Shown here piece by piece: positions 25,332 to 36,229 of a stretch of DNA of 64,000 nt. Position numbers and translations under genes: made by a program. The stretch covers positions 15,620,900 to 15,684,899 of the forward strand of contig CM055107.1 of assembly GCA_029204225.1 (NCBI GenBank). Reading direction: 5' to 3'. Source of the DNA: Diphasiastrum complanatum (lineage: Eukaryota > Streptophyta > Lycopodiopsida > Lycopodiales > Lycopodiaceae). Position 1 is the first letter of the stretch, and every line of letters starts with the position of its first letter. The notes under the pieces were generated by a model. That model made no database searches and was not told the DNA's origin. It worked only from the letters and a program-made list of their open reading frames with translations.

Positions 25332-26732
25332 TCACAAAACAGTCTGCTCTTCTGAGGTTTCAGGAGGTGGGTCTTGCGCCCTGATACAGAGAGCTACATC
25401 TATCTGTAGCGGTGGCTTTGGCTGTGGTTGCTGCTCCGTCTCTGTGGTCCTCTGCCTCCTCATTTCCAGAACTTTTCTGTGAGAGTTGGAATGCTGGTGG
25501 GACACAAAGGTTGGGCTGCCAGCAGGCCTGTACTCAGGAAGAAGCCTGCCTGATTTAAATCTCACCCCACAGGCATTGCACAGGGTTTTGGGACCCATGG
25601 GGCCGGCTCTCCACTGTGGGGTGCGCTGTGTCAAGCAGTGGGTACATCTCCTTGGTTGTGAAGCATCTTGCCCTGTCTTTCTTCTGAAAATCTTTGTGGG
25701 TTTCTTTGCAATAGGCAGGAAGTCATCTCCCCACTCCTCTGGTGTCAAAAATTCAGTGTCTGCTGAAAGAGCTGGGCAGTCAAAAGAAAAGAAATATGGC
25801 GCAGTGATGGAATTGTTGGAAATTGATTCCAAGCTAGTGCAGGAGTTGGAAGAGAGAAGTCTGGAGGACCAAACCCTCACACCTGCTCTTGACCTCTTGC
25901 TCCTTGCTCTGCCAGGTACAGGTATTTCCAGCCCCCCGGAAGTGGCACTGCTCTCCAAAACAGAATATGGGCTCGTCATTTGAAACTGATCCTTGTTGTT
26001 GCTGCTCAGCTCTGTGAGATTGTGGGTGTTGGCACCCAAAAGAGCTGAGGTGAATGGGGGCTTCATGGCTTCATCTGTGGAAAAGGAGTCCTCCACAAAG
26101 GTGGAAAGCCACTCTAGCTCTGCTATATCATCACACTGACATACAAAACAAAATTCATTGTGTGTGTTAAAAACTTTACCTTCTGCTCTGTTAAAAAATA
26201 CAAATATTTCTACGCCAAGGACCTCATTCTTACAGCAACATATGAAAAAACAATACAGCAACTAATAACAGAGCAATCAGTAAAAAGAAACAGTCATTCT
26301 TACAGCAACTAATAACAGAGCAATAAGCAGAAGAAGCAAAGTTACTGTTACAGCAACACAGCAACCGAGCAAATAAGCAGAAAAAAGAACAGGCTTTCTT
26401 ACAGCAACACGGAGCTCTTCCTCCTGTAGAATGTTTGGGTTTTCAACTCTGCCTTTATCCGAGGTGGAGTTGTTGCTCACTTGCTCTACAACAGTGACAG
26501 AAGAATCTGCAGAGTGGTCTGATTGTTGGAACTTGTCTTCTTCTCCTATTGGGCCTGCTATCTCTTCATTGGAGAAATCCAACAAGTCGTCCACCCTAAA
26601 TGCTTCTGCAGTTTCCATCTCAGCCCATTTCCAAGGCCTCTTGGCCTCATGGAAAGCAGCAGCTGCACCTACTCCATGAACACCCACATAAGGAACATAT
26701 GCAACAGGAGCCTCCATCTCAGTTCTCTGCAA
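25332..26732 (-). CDS. GATA zinc-finger transcription factor, two exons (26732-26403, 26135-25332)
   Basis: Nuclear DNA-binding protein that recognises (A/T)GATA(A/G) sites in promoters. Exon 1 (26732-26403, 110 codons) carries [25 protein letters not shown], typical of plant class A GATA factors. The donor GCT|GTAAGA and acceptor TGTCAG|TGTGAT join in phase, giving [21 protein letters not shown], the conserved junction of this class. Exon 2 has a basic segment ([20 protein letters not shown], about residues 186-205) as a likely nuclear signal. Next is one class IV finger, CX2CX18CX2C, with zinc ligands Cys274, 277, 296 and 299 ([21 protein letters not shown]), followed by [20 protein letters not shown] and [14 protein letters not shown]. 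Total is about 377 residues, a normal length. The first ATG is at 26732; Met6 (26717, MEAPVAY) is an alternative start. No breaks seen. The paralogue cannot be named from sequence alone. Confidence 0.93.
26136..26402 (-). other. Intron of the GATA gene with repeated donor-like sites
   Basis: The intron is 267 bp, GTAAGA...TGTCAG. The exon-end sequence GTTGCTGTAA(G/C)A recurs inside it: at the real donor (26402), then with GT at 26351-26350 (GTAACA), 26303-26302 (GTAAGA) and 26233-26232 (GTAAGA). The second and third would extend exon 1 in frame by 17 and 33 codons. The added residues are strongly hydrophobic (for example [18 protein letters not shown]). The fourth runs past a stop. The repeats look like a local tandem duplication of roughly 50-70 bp. 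Confidence 0.75.
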
Positions 26733-27648
26733 TTTTTTCTAAAAACAAGGCTTGATCTTTGGGTGTATGAGCAGGAAGAGAGCACCTTGCTTTGCTTCTA
26801 CTTCACAAAAACCTGTAAATTGGCTGCAATAGATACAAGAAAAAGAATATGAATTGTCTGCAGAAGGGAAGAGGAAAGGGCTGAAATTAACTCAGGATGG
26901 GCATAAATTGGAAAGGCCTTCTAAAGGTATCAACTTTTGATGCTATAGAAGAAAGTGGATGCTCTGGATGGATATGGTTTGATGGCTATGGCCTGTGAGA
27001 CGTGCTACGGAAGATGGGACTGCTGGAAATGGGCTGCAATGGGAATCGCCACTGTACACAGGAGAGGGACAATCTAGTACAGGAAAGACTCACGGATGGT
27101 GGATCGGAAAAGCAGAGAGGTGGGTTGGGTTGGGTTGGGTTGGGTAGTCTTGCAATGGAAGCAAAAGACTAGTGAGAATGAGGAATCTGCCAGCTGAGTT
27201 GAAGAAAAAGCAAGCACAGCCTAAAGCTATGAGGGAAGAAAGGGGCTGGCTGCTGCACAAATCGAAACAGGAAAGAAAGGGAGAGCGGGGGACAGTGGGG
27301 GCACAGTCACGGAAAAAAGGTAGACAATTGATGAGTGGGTGCAGGAGGGACTGCTCACTCAGCTGTTGAAGCGCATGAATGATAATAGATCATGATGCAG
27401 CTGTGCCCACAAAGACAAAGCCTTGCTTGGAAGTTGGCTTGGTGTAACCCCATCTCTCTCTCTCTCTCTCTCCTGCCATGTTGGTGGTGTAGGTAGGTAG
27501 GACAGCACAAATTCAAAGATGGCAGGAATAATAATCAACTACATAATAATCAACTACACCCAAAAAATAAAAAGCAAATGTTTTTTTTTTTTGAGAAAGT
27601 AAAAATAATAATATGAGAAAGTGATGGGCAATCCACCCACAAATTCAA
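26733..27648. other. Upstream region of the GATA gene
   Basis: Expected to hold the 5' untranslated region and promoter for the minus-strand GATA gene. A clear TATA box was not identified. It contains a (TGGGT)n run at 27121-27147 (about five units), a (CT)n run at 27453-27472 and a T11 run near 27581. Such CT/GA runs are common near plant transcription starts. Short plus-strand frames here are not convincing genes. Confidence 0.5.
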
Positions 27649-27697
27649 CCAAGAGAGAGAGAGAGAGGGAGGGAGGGAGGGAGGAAGGGGGGCTTTG

Positions 27698-27735
<38 letters not shown>
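27649..27735 (+). repeat. (AG)n, (GGGA)n and a 35-nt poly-G tract
   Basis: (AG)n at about 27653-27667 passes into GGGAGGGAGGGAGGGA (about 27666-27684) and then, after a short spacer, 35 consecutive G at 27701-27735. Both G-rich parts fit the four-run quadruplex pattern. The tract lies about 0.9-1.0 kb upstream of the GATA start codon. The exact run length may be limited by sequencing accuracy. Confidence 0.9.
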
Positions 27736-27736
<1 letters not shown>

Positions 27737-27966
27737 AGGAATGGGGGCTTTGGGGGTCTGCAATTTGCTTGTCAAAAATAGGGAATAGAAATAAATAAAA
27801 TGTGACTTTGAAAGGAAATTGTCAAACCTACTCTTTTATTCCAAAGGTAACTTAAAGAAGTCAAATTTATTTGAGTGGCCAAAATTGTGAGACTATTCTC
27901 TATAAGCTTACAAGTTATTTGAAAGTTAAGAAAAAAAGAACCCCTTCAATCCGAAAGGAGTATATG

Positions 27967-27968
<2 letters not shown>
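27736..27968. other. No feature recognised
   Basis: Short AT-rich spacer between microsatellites. Nothing supported. Confidence 0.4.

Positions 27969-28014
<46 letters not shown>
27969..28014. repeat. (AG)n microsatellite
   Basis: 23 AG units, with no interruption. Confidence 0.95.
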
Positions 28015-28017
<3 letters not shown>

Positions 28018-28150
28018 TGGGCAAGGCTCTTAATGGCATGCTATATCTTATGCTAGGCAACTCGGAGGTTAGCAATGGGTAAATTTGCCACTTGGAAGCC
28101 TTTCAAGAGTACACCTGGAGGCTGGTACATGCAAAATTTGTAAGTTTTAG

Positions 28151-28153
<3 letters not shown>

Positions 28154-28204
<51 letters not shown>
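28154..28204. repeat. (GA)n microsatellite
   Basis: About 25 GA units, 140 bp after the previous AG tract. Confidence 0.95.
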
Positions 28205-28205
<1 letters not shown>

Positions 28206-29401
28206 CCGCTAGACAAGGAGTGGATGCATTTGGACACTCTTGTTCTAGGCATCTTGTTGGTAGCAATTTGCCTTCTCTAGACTCTTGACCTCTTATGATG
28301 CTTGTTGTAGTAAAACCAAGACTCATGTGACATATGCCTCTGAATGGCATAGCAGACGAGACCACATCTTGGATGCAAGTTTCTTTGACCCATAGCTCCT
28401 CTTGTTAATTCATGTGTGGCGTGACGAGCACTTTTAAGTGTGCTATCCACATAGCCAAGTCAACTGACTCGACCGCTAACTCATTCCCCATGGTGTCCAA
28501 TCGGTCGCACCCCTAGGGCCCACTAAATGTGGGACAGATGATTAAGGACCACGTCCCCCAAGCCAGAGCTTTGTAGGCCTCCCATTGGCCAACTTATGAA
28601 GCAAGGTTTTAAGGGTAGTCGACATATGTGGTCCAAGGACTAGTCTATTCAAATCCTAAATTGAGATTTGACTAATTGAGGGTCCGCATGGAGTTATAAG
28701 AAGCAACTACACATTGAAATTGCTAAAGACAAAATAATATAGTGGAAGTTGGAATTTTCAATTGGACAAATAATTTGAAAAAATCCCCAACCCCAAACAA
28801 TGATTCAAATCTCAAGTGAGACCACTCTACTATTCTCAAACGTTTTTCTAGGTTCTTAAAATCTACAAGTTTCGGCATTCAAAGACATTGGAATTTTGGC
28901 TCGGACCCATCTAAAAGGTCTCCCTCCTCTCCATAGCCTTCCACCCACCTCAATGAGTGAATGGGGATTTGTTGGAGTCAAGAGCTTAAATTGCCTCTAA
29001 GGTACCAGCCCTTATCAATGCTCAAGAAGAACTGACAAAGTCCAATAAGCAACCCGATTCGATTGGCTGATTTTTCTGAATGACATGAAATTCATCTTGT
29101 ACAAATGGACGTATTTGGCTTGTCTTCCTCAATTTTTGCCACAAATTTGAAAGAAAAGGAAAAAATCATGCAAGTTGAGAAACGATTGATTCTAAAATTA
29201 AAAGCATCAGTAGGTCATGAGCCTACCAACTTCATATACCTAGAGATTATCCCCACAATTCAATTTTAGGAGTATACTATATATACCTAACCACCACTAC
29301 TATGTTGCGCTAATTAAGTTGAGGATCCTTGATCAAGCTAAAGTGTCCATTCAATTTTTTTTTAAACATATCTAATTGGGGTTTTTAAACCACTTGACCT
29401 C
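28205..29401. other. No gene recognised
   Basis: AT-rich DNA with no open frame of note. Nothing repeated elsewhere in the window was noticed. Confidence 0.35.
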
Positions 29402-29830
29402 TGTTGAAAATTGTGAAAGAAGTTTAATGTCTGATAGTGGAATGACACTAATCTACCCTGATCGTGCATATGCAACTACCAATAGTTGAGAGAATAGATA
29501 GATCAAACAATCTAAAAAAATTGATATACTCAATTGAATTGCTAAATTTTAGCTCTAATCTTTCAAAATAAAGGCACATAATTTAAACTGAATTGCCTAT
29601 ATGCTAGTACTATTATAATTGAGCATGATAGAGTTCAATATCATGATCTAAGTTTGAGGATTGATGACTACAAAAATCATTCAAAAAACGTGTTATATTT
29701 TTTGAACTACAGAGAGCATAACAATATAACTCCACAACTTGAGAGCTTGGACTGCTTGACTATTTTTTCTGCTTAAATGATGATTTTGATTTTGATTTAT
29801 ATAAATACCATGAAACCTATTGTCCTAGAA
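29402..29830 (-). mobile_element. LTR-like dispersed repeat, copy 1
   Basis: It begins tgttgaaaattgtgaaagaa and runs in parallel with 42587-43048. Shared blocks are ggcactaatctacc or gacactaatctacc, aataaaggcacataa or aataaaggtacataa, aactgaattgcct, attgagcatgatag, aactacagagagcataa and ttgtcctagaa (end). The copies are clearly diverged, with indels. Copy 2 is preceded by a weak match to a primer-binding site, which suggests that both are minus-oriented LTRs of one family. No coding part accompanies this copy. Confidence 0.6.
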
Positions 29831-30299
29831 TAATATGGGTTTGGTGGTTGGATTGTAGTTAATGTGTACTGGTTTCCATACATGATCACCAACAAAAAGT
29901 CATTTTGAAGTGTGTGACAAAGACAATGGTCTATTTCTACTAGAATGTGCAGTAGACGTTTTTTAAATTGTACTGGTTCACAAGTGTGAGATTCAAATAA
30001 GATCTGAATAAATTAGAATTGAAGAATATTCGAATAATTCTGATGAAGGAGTGTTGAAGGCCAAATTTGAATCTCAAAGATCTTAAAATTTGAATCGTAG
30101 ATGTTCGAATTTGAATTGAGGATGTTCGAATAATATACGAGATGGATTTGAATAAAATGACCATTAAGAACCGTTATCTCTTACCTCGGATGGACAATCT
30201 ATTTTTCCTACATTTGTGGCTACTTGGCTAACCCAAGTAGCCGGCTACGGGATCAGTGCCTGACTGATATGGCGATAGTGGGTCATGTCCCGATAACAA
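29831..30299. other. Non-coding; contains a perfect 10-bp hairpin
   Basis: The only structure seen is ggctacttgg (30218-30227) facing ccaagtagcc (30233-30242) across a 5-base loop. This may be the 3' part of the minus-oriented LTR that starts at 30625; the end of that LTR is not clear. Confidence 0.4.
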
Positions 30300-30641
30300 C
30301 CAAATACAATATAGCTAATTAACTATACACCAATTACAGTATTACATTTGAAGCTTATACTAATGAATCAGATCAAACTGATTTCTAATAGTTCCTATAC
30401 ATGGATTCTATATACATAGATTGCTATCGATACTCTACACATGCATATACAGTCCCAAACCTTGTAATAACTCCAATTAGTGTGTTTGGGCCTCACAAGA
30501 TTATTAATTATTGGTGGGCCACGTCCAGTATGATGTGGCATAACTAATAAGCTTGATTCACTGAAATATCGGGTATCCAAGTCTAGGAATATACTGAATA
30601 CTATGTTTGGGACGTGGACATAACATTCTTCCCCCCCTTAA
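30300..30641 (-). mobile_element. Start of an LTR with its polypurine tract (gypsy-like), 3' boundary unclear
   Basis: On the minus strand, GTTTTGAGGACAAAACCAG then TTAAGGGGGGGAAG (polypurine tract, about 30641-30628) is followed by TGTTATGTCCACGTCCC, the LTR start at 30625. About 250 bp from there match, in opposite orientation, the LTR at 39831-40349. Shared blocks include cttggata, agttatgccac(a/g)tcatactgg, acgtg(g/a)ccca, cttgtgaggccca, ggagtta-tacaaggtttgggac and gcatgtgtagagtatc. Beyond about 30370 the two no longer match. Confidence 0.6.
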
Positions 30642-32224
30642 TCTGGTTTTGTCCTCAAAACATGATAGAATCACAAAAACAGTTCTTTTAACTTTCAATA
30701 TTAACCTATAAAATCATTATTCTTTGACTTTCATATCAAACAAGTACTCAGAGATAAGCATTGGGTTACACTCATCACACGTAAATAACATCGCCTTCAT
30801 GTAAAACACTTACATGAAACACTGAGTGAAATATTTTCTAACTCAGGAGATTAAAGTTAAAGAAAATAATAATAATTACAGTATGAAATTATCCACAAAC
30901 TTTGGTAGACAATTCATAAAACTACCAGGTACAATTATCCTTAGAATCCACAATTCTAAAATATAATAATTCATTCAACTAGAACCTCTAGGAGAATCAT
31001 TAAGATATAAAATGATTAAAACTCAATGCCCCTGTTTCTAGCATCAAATGCAAGAAAATAACAATCATTTGTCTTAATAGATTTGTCTCTCTCCTATGAT
31101 AACTGGAGATCCAATCAAAATAACTGTACACAAGCATTTGCAGACCATAAACTGTAACAAAATAGCATCCACTAGATAAAATAAGTTCTCCACAAGTAAA
31201 AAACTTATCTTGTGAGAATGTCTGTGAGATCCATAGGTTCTCAAATAAAATATTGGAGTAAAGAGATTCAAAACACTGATCTGAATTCTTACTCAATTAA
31301 TAGATCAAAAATTAATCATCACACTTAAGAATCATCACAATTCCTTATAATCCTCTAACAACAATTAAGTGTTTATTTATGATCCGTCAATCATAAATAT
31401 TTAGATTCCTATGATTTGTCAATCATAATTTTTTGGAATCAGAAAATACTGGATTTTAGGAATATTCTTCAAATCGGATTCTATGACAGGAGTGCTAGAT
31501 ATTCAAGTTCTATATGCCACTGGTAATTAAAGACAGAAAACATACCAAAATGATAATGACAATCATCTTCAACCACAAAAACTTTAGATTACCATCTAAA
31601 ATCAAATCTAGATACCCAAAGTCCTGTTGAATATATATCAATTCAGTTATCATTCTCGGATTTGTTATGATTCGTTATCCAATTGAACACTCTAGGGTCC
31701 AATCACTAATGAACTAAGTCTATTCCTTAACTAAGGAATACTCTATACCAAAAATACTATATATCCAATGCACATAATTTAAATTGATGAATCCTGATGA
31801 TTCACTAATCATGTGTCTTACAAGCAATATAGTTCAAAACCATAAGTTTTTGGTGAATCCTTTTCACACTGATCGTTCTACCAATTAACTTCATCCAAGA
31901 GTAATCAACTACTCAAGTTAATTGCCAATGATTCAGAAATCTCAAATGTCTACATTAGGGTCTTTTTTGGACTCAGAAGGGCCTCTTCACTAATTATAAT
32001 TAGTGTTAATTACGAATGTGTACCAATAAGAGAGTGACAAATGAGATGGAATGGCCCATATGACATGGCACATCCAATGGTGTAAATTGATCTCTAATCC
32101 TAACCCACCCACTAACTCTCTTCTAACTCTACTTCCTCAACCCATAGTAATCCTTCTGGCAAAGTCGATCTCCCTGTCTACCATAGTTGCATCCTTGGAA
32201 AGCAGACTAGGATTTCTTTTAGAT
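30642..32224. other. Non-coding AT-rich stretch
   Basis: If the LTR at 30625 belongs to a whole element, this would be its interior, yet I find no gag or pol. It may be a non-autonomous element or unrelated DNA. The short frames here show no domains. Confidence 0.35.
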
Positions 32225-34686
32225 CGAGTCATAGGCATGCAACAAAAGGTCTGTTAGATGTTGTTCATTCAGATATATGTGGACCATGCAAACTCCTTTA
32301 TTTTTAGATGCAAAGTATTTTATTACTTTTATTGATGAATTCTCTCGAAGAACAGTTGTTTACTTCATTAAGCAGAAATCAGAAGCTTTCATCAAGTTCA
32401 GACAATCAAAGAGCATGCAAAAAATCAAACTGGTAAACGAATTGCAGTATTGAGGTCCGACAACAGGGGGAATACATCTCCACTGAATTCAAGGAGTACT
32501 ACCTTAACAATGACATTAAGCAACAATACATTACCTCTTATTCGACTCAGTCAAACGGTCTTGCTAAAAGAAAGAACAGAACCTTAGTTGAATCGACAAA
32601 GTGCATGTTATCACATGTGACACTTTCGAAGTCCTTCTGGATTGAAGCTGTTTCAACGACAACCTATATTCAGAATAGATGTTTTTGGATGTACTGCTTT
32701 TGCATAGATTTCTCATGATCTCAAGAAGAAGCTCGACTTCTAGAGTATCAAATGCATTTTCATCAGCTACACTACTTCAGATCAAGCCTACAAGTTGTTC
32801 GGTCCTATCGAGTCGAAGATATTCACTAGCCAGGATGTCATCTTCACGAACATCAGTTTATCGACCTCAAGGGAAAAGACAAAGCCCATGTAGCCGACTT
32901 GTCCGACTCATCCGACATATTGAACTTCAAAGTTCCTCAGTCGACTATTTCTATTGAAGGTCCAAGCTCGTTTACTCTCGACGAACAACATATCAACAAT
33001 GAATCCAAAGTGATGATTTCGCAGTTCAGCAACTACAACATGATGAAAATGATCAACTTCCTTTACTATCCAGAAGATCATCAAGAACTAGCAGACCACC
33101 TAATAGGTATATCGATGAGTCTGCAGCTTACCACTCAGTCAGCTCAATTCCGATCTCTAAAAAGAAGCTATGGATAAAGAGTACTAATCTCTTATCAAGA
33201 ACACATGGACAATTGTTGAGTAACCTGCTAGCAGAAACGTAGTTAATCGCAAATGGATTTTCAAAATCAAGTATAAGGCAGATGAAAGCATCGACAAAAG
33301 AAAATCCTGACTTGTCGCCAAAGGATTTTCTTAGGTATACAACGTCGATTACACTGAGAACTTCAGTCCAGTAGTTAAGCATTCTTCTATTTGACTTTTA
33401 TTATCATTTGCTGCTGCAGCAGATTTGGAAATACATCAAATGGATGTACAGACAACATATCTCAATGGAGTCATCGAAGAAGACATTTACATGGTGCAAC
33501 CTGAAGGTTATATTATTGAAGGTAAACACAATTATGTGTGTAAACTCCATAAAGCACTTTAGGGCTTGAAGCAATTTGCTCGAGCATGGTTTCAAAGGAT
33601 CAATATTCTCCTTATTGATCACAACTACCACCAAGGTCTTCAGGTTTGAATGTTTACTTCAAGATAGTGCAGCAGTCTTTTATCATCACTTTATATGTGG
33701 ATGACACATTGCTCTTTGGCAACAATATCGATCTGATAAAAGAAGCTAAGACTATGCTATCTTCTGAATTCGACATGACCGATCTGGGCAAAGTTCATTT
33801 CTGTCTAGGAAACTCACAAAGATAGAAATCAGAAGTTGATCTACATTACTCAACAAAGGTACATCTACAATATATTAGTCAGATATAATCTGTTTGATTG
33901 CAAGTTAGCTCTCTCACAAATGGAACCAAGTCTCAAATTGTCAAAGAACTAGTGTCCCCGAACAATCAAAGAGAAGGAACAGATGTGTGAGTATCCTTAT
34001 CATTCAATAATAGGATCTCTTATGTACGCAATGATCTGTATCAGGCCAGACATAGCTTTTGGAGTCAGCTCCTTAAGTCAGTTCATGACCAATCATGGTA
34101 TAACACATTGGAAGGCTCTTATAAGAGTCGTGAGATATCTTCGAGCTAGAATGGACTTTTGCATTTGTTACGGATCAGTCGACAATGACAAACTCAATTT
34201 ACTTACTGGTTGCACAAATGCAAGTTGGGCAGGAGATGTAGACACTCATACATCCACTTCTGGATTTACATTCTTCTTCAAAAATGGGTTTATTTCCTAG
34301 AACAGTCACAAGAAATCTCCGATAGCTCTATCTTCTACAGATCAGAGTATATCGTAGCCTCACAAGCTACAAAGGAAGCAATTTGGTTGAGAAACTTACT
34401 TTCAGACATCAGTTTGAATCAATATGCTTCGACATTATTATTTTGTGATAATCAAGGTGCCATTGCCTTGTTAGCCAACCCTAGATTTCATTCTAGGAGT
34501 AAGCACATTGAAATTAAGTATCAGTATGTCAAAAGCAAAGTTCTCAACAAAAATGCTAGATTACAGTATTGGCGAACACAAGATATAACAACAGATATTT
34601 TTACCAAAGCATTAAGTTTGGATGCACATAGAAAGTTTTGTGCAGAACTAGGTTTAAAGGTCAAGGCATTCATGGATTCAGATTAA
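32225..34686 (+). pseudogene. Ty1/copia pol relic (integrase, reverse transcriptase, RNase H)
   Basis: Order on the plus strand: integrase start GLLDVVHSDICGP (about 32250) and a D-N/G-G-E-like segment near 32455-32480. The integrase C-terminal part KCIFISYTTSDQAYKLF follows (about 32752-32803), then RT entry KWIFKIKYKADES (near 33250) and NFSPVVKHSSI (near 33360). Next come HQMDVQTTYLNGVIEEDIYM (near 33437), the catalytic box LYVDDTLLFGN (near 33690), a cleaner stretch RPDIAFGVSSLSQF (near 34045), and RNase H with LFCDNQGAIALLANPRFHSR and SKHIEI...TTDIFTKAL. The stop is at 34684-34686. Stops and shifts occur throughout; gag, the zinc knuckle and protease are missing. It is followed by a polypurine tract and 3' LTR. 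Confidence 0.85.
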
Positions 34687-34693
34687 GGGGGAG

Positions 34694-35275
34694 TGTTGGA
34701 TTATTCTCCTACTAATCGACTAATCAACATTTTAATCTTCGTCCAACTTTTATCCAAACATGTAGTTTTCTTTGTGTTTTTACAAAGTCTGCATAACTAC
34801 TCAGAAATGGCTCATAGTGTTGGCATTCCCGGATTTTCTCTCACTTCGGCTTTTTCACAAAATGCCATATGTCTCAAATGCTAAGGAAATGACTTTGGCA
34901 AAGGCCTTCACATTTTTCGCATGATAGTCTAAGTTCACTTTTGCAGAGTTACAGTTTATGTTGAAATTTGCAGACAGACTCTTTATGACCAAAGCCACCG
35001 ACTTGCATTAATTGATCAGCAAGTAATTTCTGAGAAGTCCTAACTGGATGGATGCCAGCACATCACAGTCTACTGTATGACGCATTCTACATTTTCATCT
35101 CAGAGCATAATCAATGATCTTAGATCAATAAGTATTGAATATTTAGCGCTCTCTCTCAAGCCTGCAAGCTTGAACACTCTTGAGCATTCTAGCTCAGTTC
35201 TTTAGAGTTGATTAGAGATTGCTATTGCGCTTACTGCTTATCGATAGTTATGCTTAATTCAGACTTGTATTTAGC
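34694..35275 (+). mobile_element. 3' LTR of the plus-strand copia relic (end approximate)
   Basis: The stop codon is followed by the polypurine tract aagggggag and then TGTTGGATTATTCTCC (LTR start at 34694). The expected CA end is not clear; the LTR must end before 35276, where the LTR of an opposite element begins. No 5' partner is present. Confidence 0.65.
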
Positions 35276-36229
35276 TGTAGAAAAAATAGTAATTATTCTT
35301 CCATAGAGAACACGATGAAAGTTTGAATAAATTAAACTAATATCAGTGTCTTCAATCAGGTCTGTATCTGATCTATGTACTTATAGAACAGTGTTTGCCT
35401 TGATTGAATATGCGTGCGAAAATAATATGTGGAAGTAAGAGACAACTTAAGACAATTTAGACAATAAGAAACTATTGATCAAAAACAAATTTTTATAACT
35501 CTGATTCTGAATCATCAATATACATATCTTGCTGTCTTATCTCGCTGTTGTGTCTCTGATGGAGTGAGTGAGTTACAACGAGTAGTGCACATGTATTTAT
35601 ATTGCTACAAGACAGGTCTTTTGGTCTTTTATTGCTATAATAGTAGATATCTAACCGTTTATGACAGTTGATATTCAAATAGACGCTCTATTTCCAAGGT
35701 CAAATAAATTCTATTCAAATTATTTGCGACAGTCCATCTCTTCGTCTCAGCTTCCTGTTTCGCGAATTGTTTGCGACACTTATCTCTTCGTGACATTTTC
35801 GTCTTTCGCAAACTGTTCGCGACAGATGACAACTTTGAGCTTGAAGAAGAAATTCAGAATATTTCATGAACTGTTCGTGACAGTTTCGCGACAGGTGAGC
35901 TTGGAGAAGAGTCCAGAAAATTTTGTGAGTTGTTCATGACATCTGAGATTTGAACAAGAAATAGAATATTTAGCGACAAAATTCTGTTCGCGAATCTTTC
36001 GAGCTTCAACAAGAAAAATCACGAGCTTCTACAAGAAACTGTTTTACGAATCTTTTGCGAATCTTTCGAGTTCACTTCAAGATAAATTTCTGTGAATCCT
36101 TCGAGAATCTTTCGAGTTGGTCACGAATAGAAAGGTTTCGAGTTTGTGTTCATTTCTTTCTCATCCTTTGTCAAGTAAACTGCGCGCTTTGTTAGTAGAA
36201 TTGAGATCTATTTGATATGGTGTCCTACA
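35276..36229 (-). mobile_element. 3' LTR of a minus-strand copia element, 954 bp
   Basis: In minus orientation the polypurine tract (TTTGAGAGGGAGC) precedes TGTAGGACACC (36229), and the LTR ends TTTTTTCTACA (35276). The termini TGTAG...CTACA are inverted. Its last 240 bp match the LTR piece at 7682-7959. The U3 part (about 36130-35690) is CpG-rich and full of TTCGCGA-type words. Confidence 0.85.

Noticed and set aside
25486-25983. 165-codon plus-strand frame
   Set aside because: It lies entirely antisense to exon 2 of the GATA gene and is a shadow.
26277-26402. Hydrophobic C-terminal extension of GATA exon 1 as a normal part of the protein
   Set aside because: The donor GCT|GTAAGA at 26402 and the family-typical junction with CDDIAELEW show this is intron. 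Kept only as a possible alternative-splicing observation.
27121-27147. (TGGGT)n resembling an interstitial telomere repeat
   Set aside because: The plant telomere unit is TTTAGGG; this pentamer does not match, so it is treated as a simple microsatellite.
32679-33177. Two 92-codon plus frames
   Set aside because: They are off-frame readings of the decayed copia integrase/RT region, whose true motifs lie in other frames.
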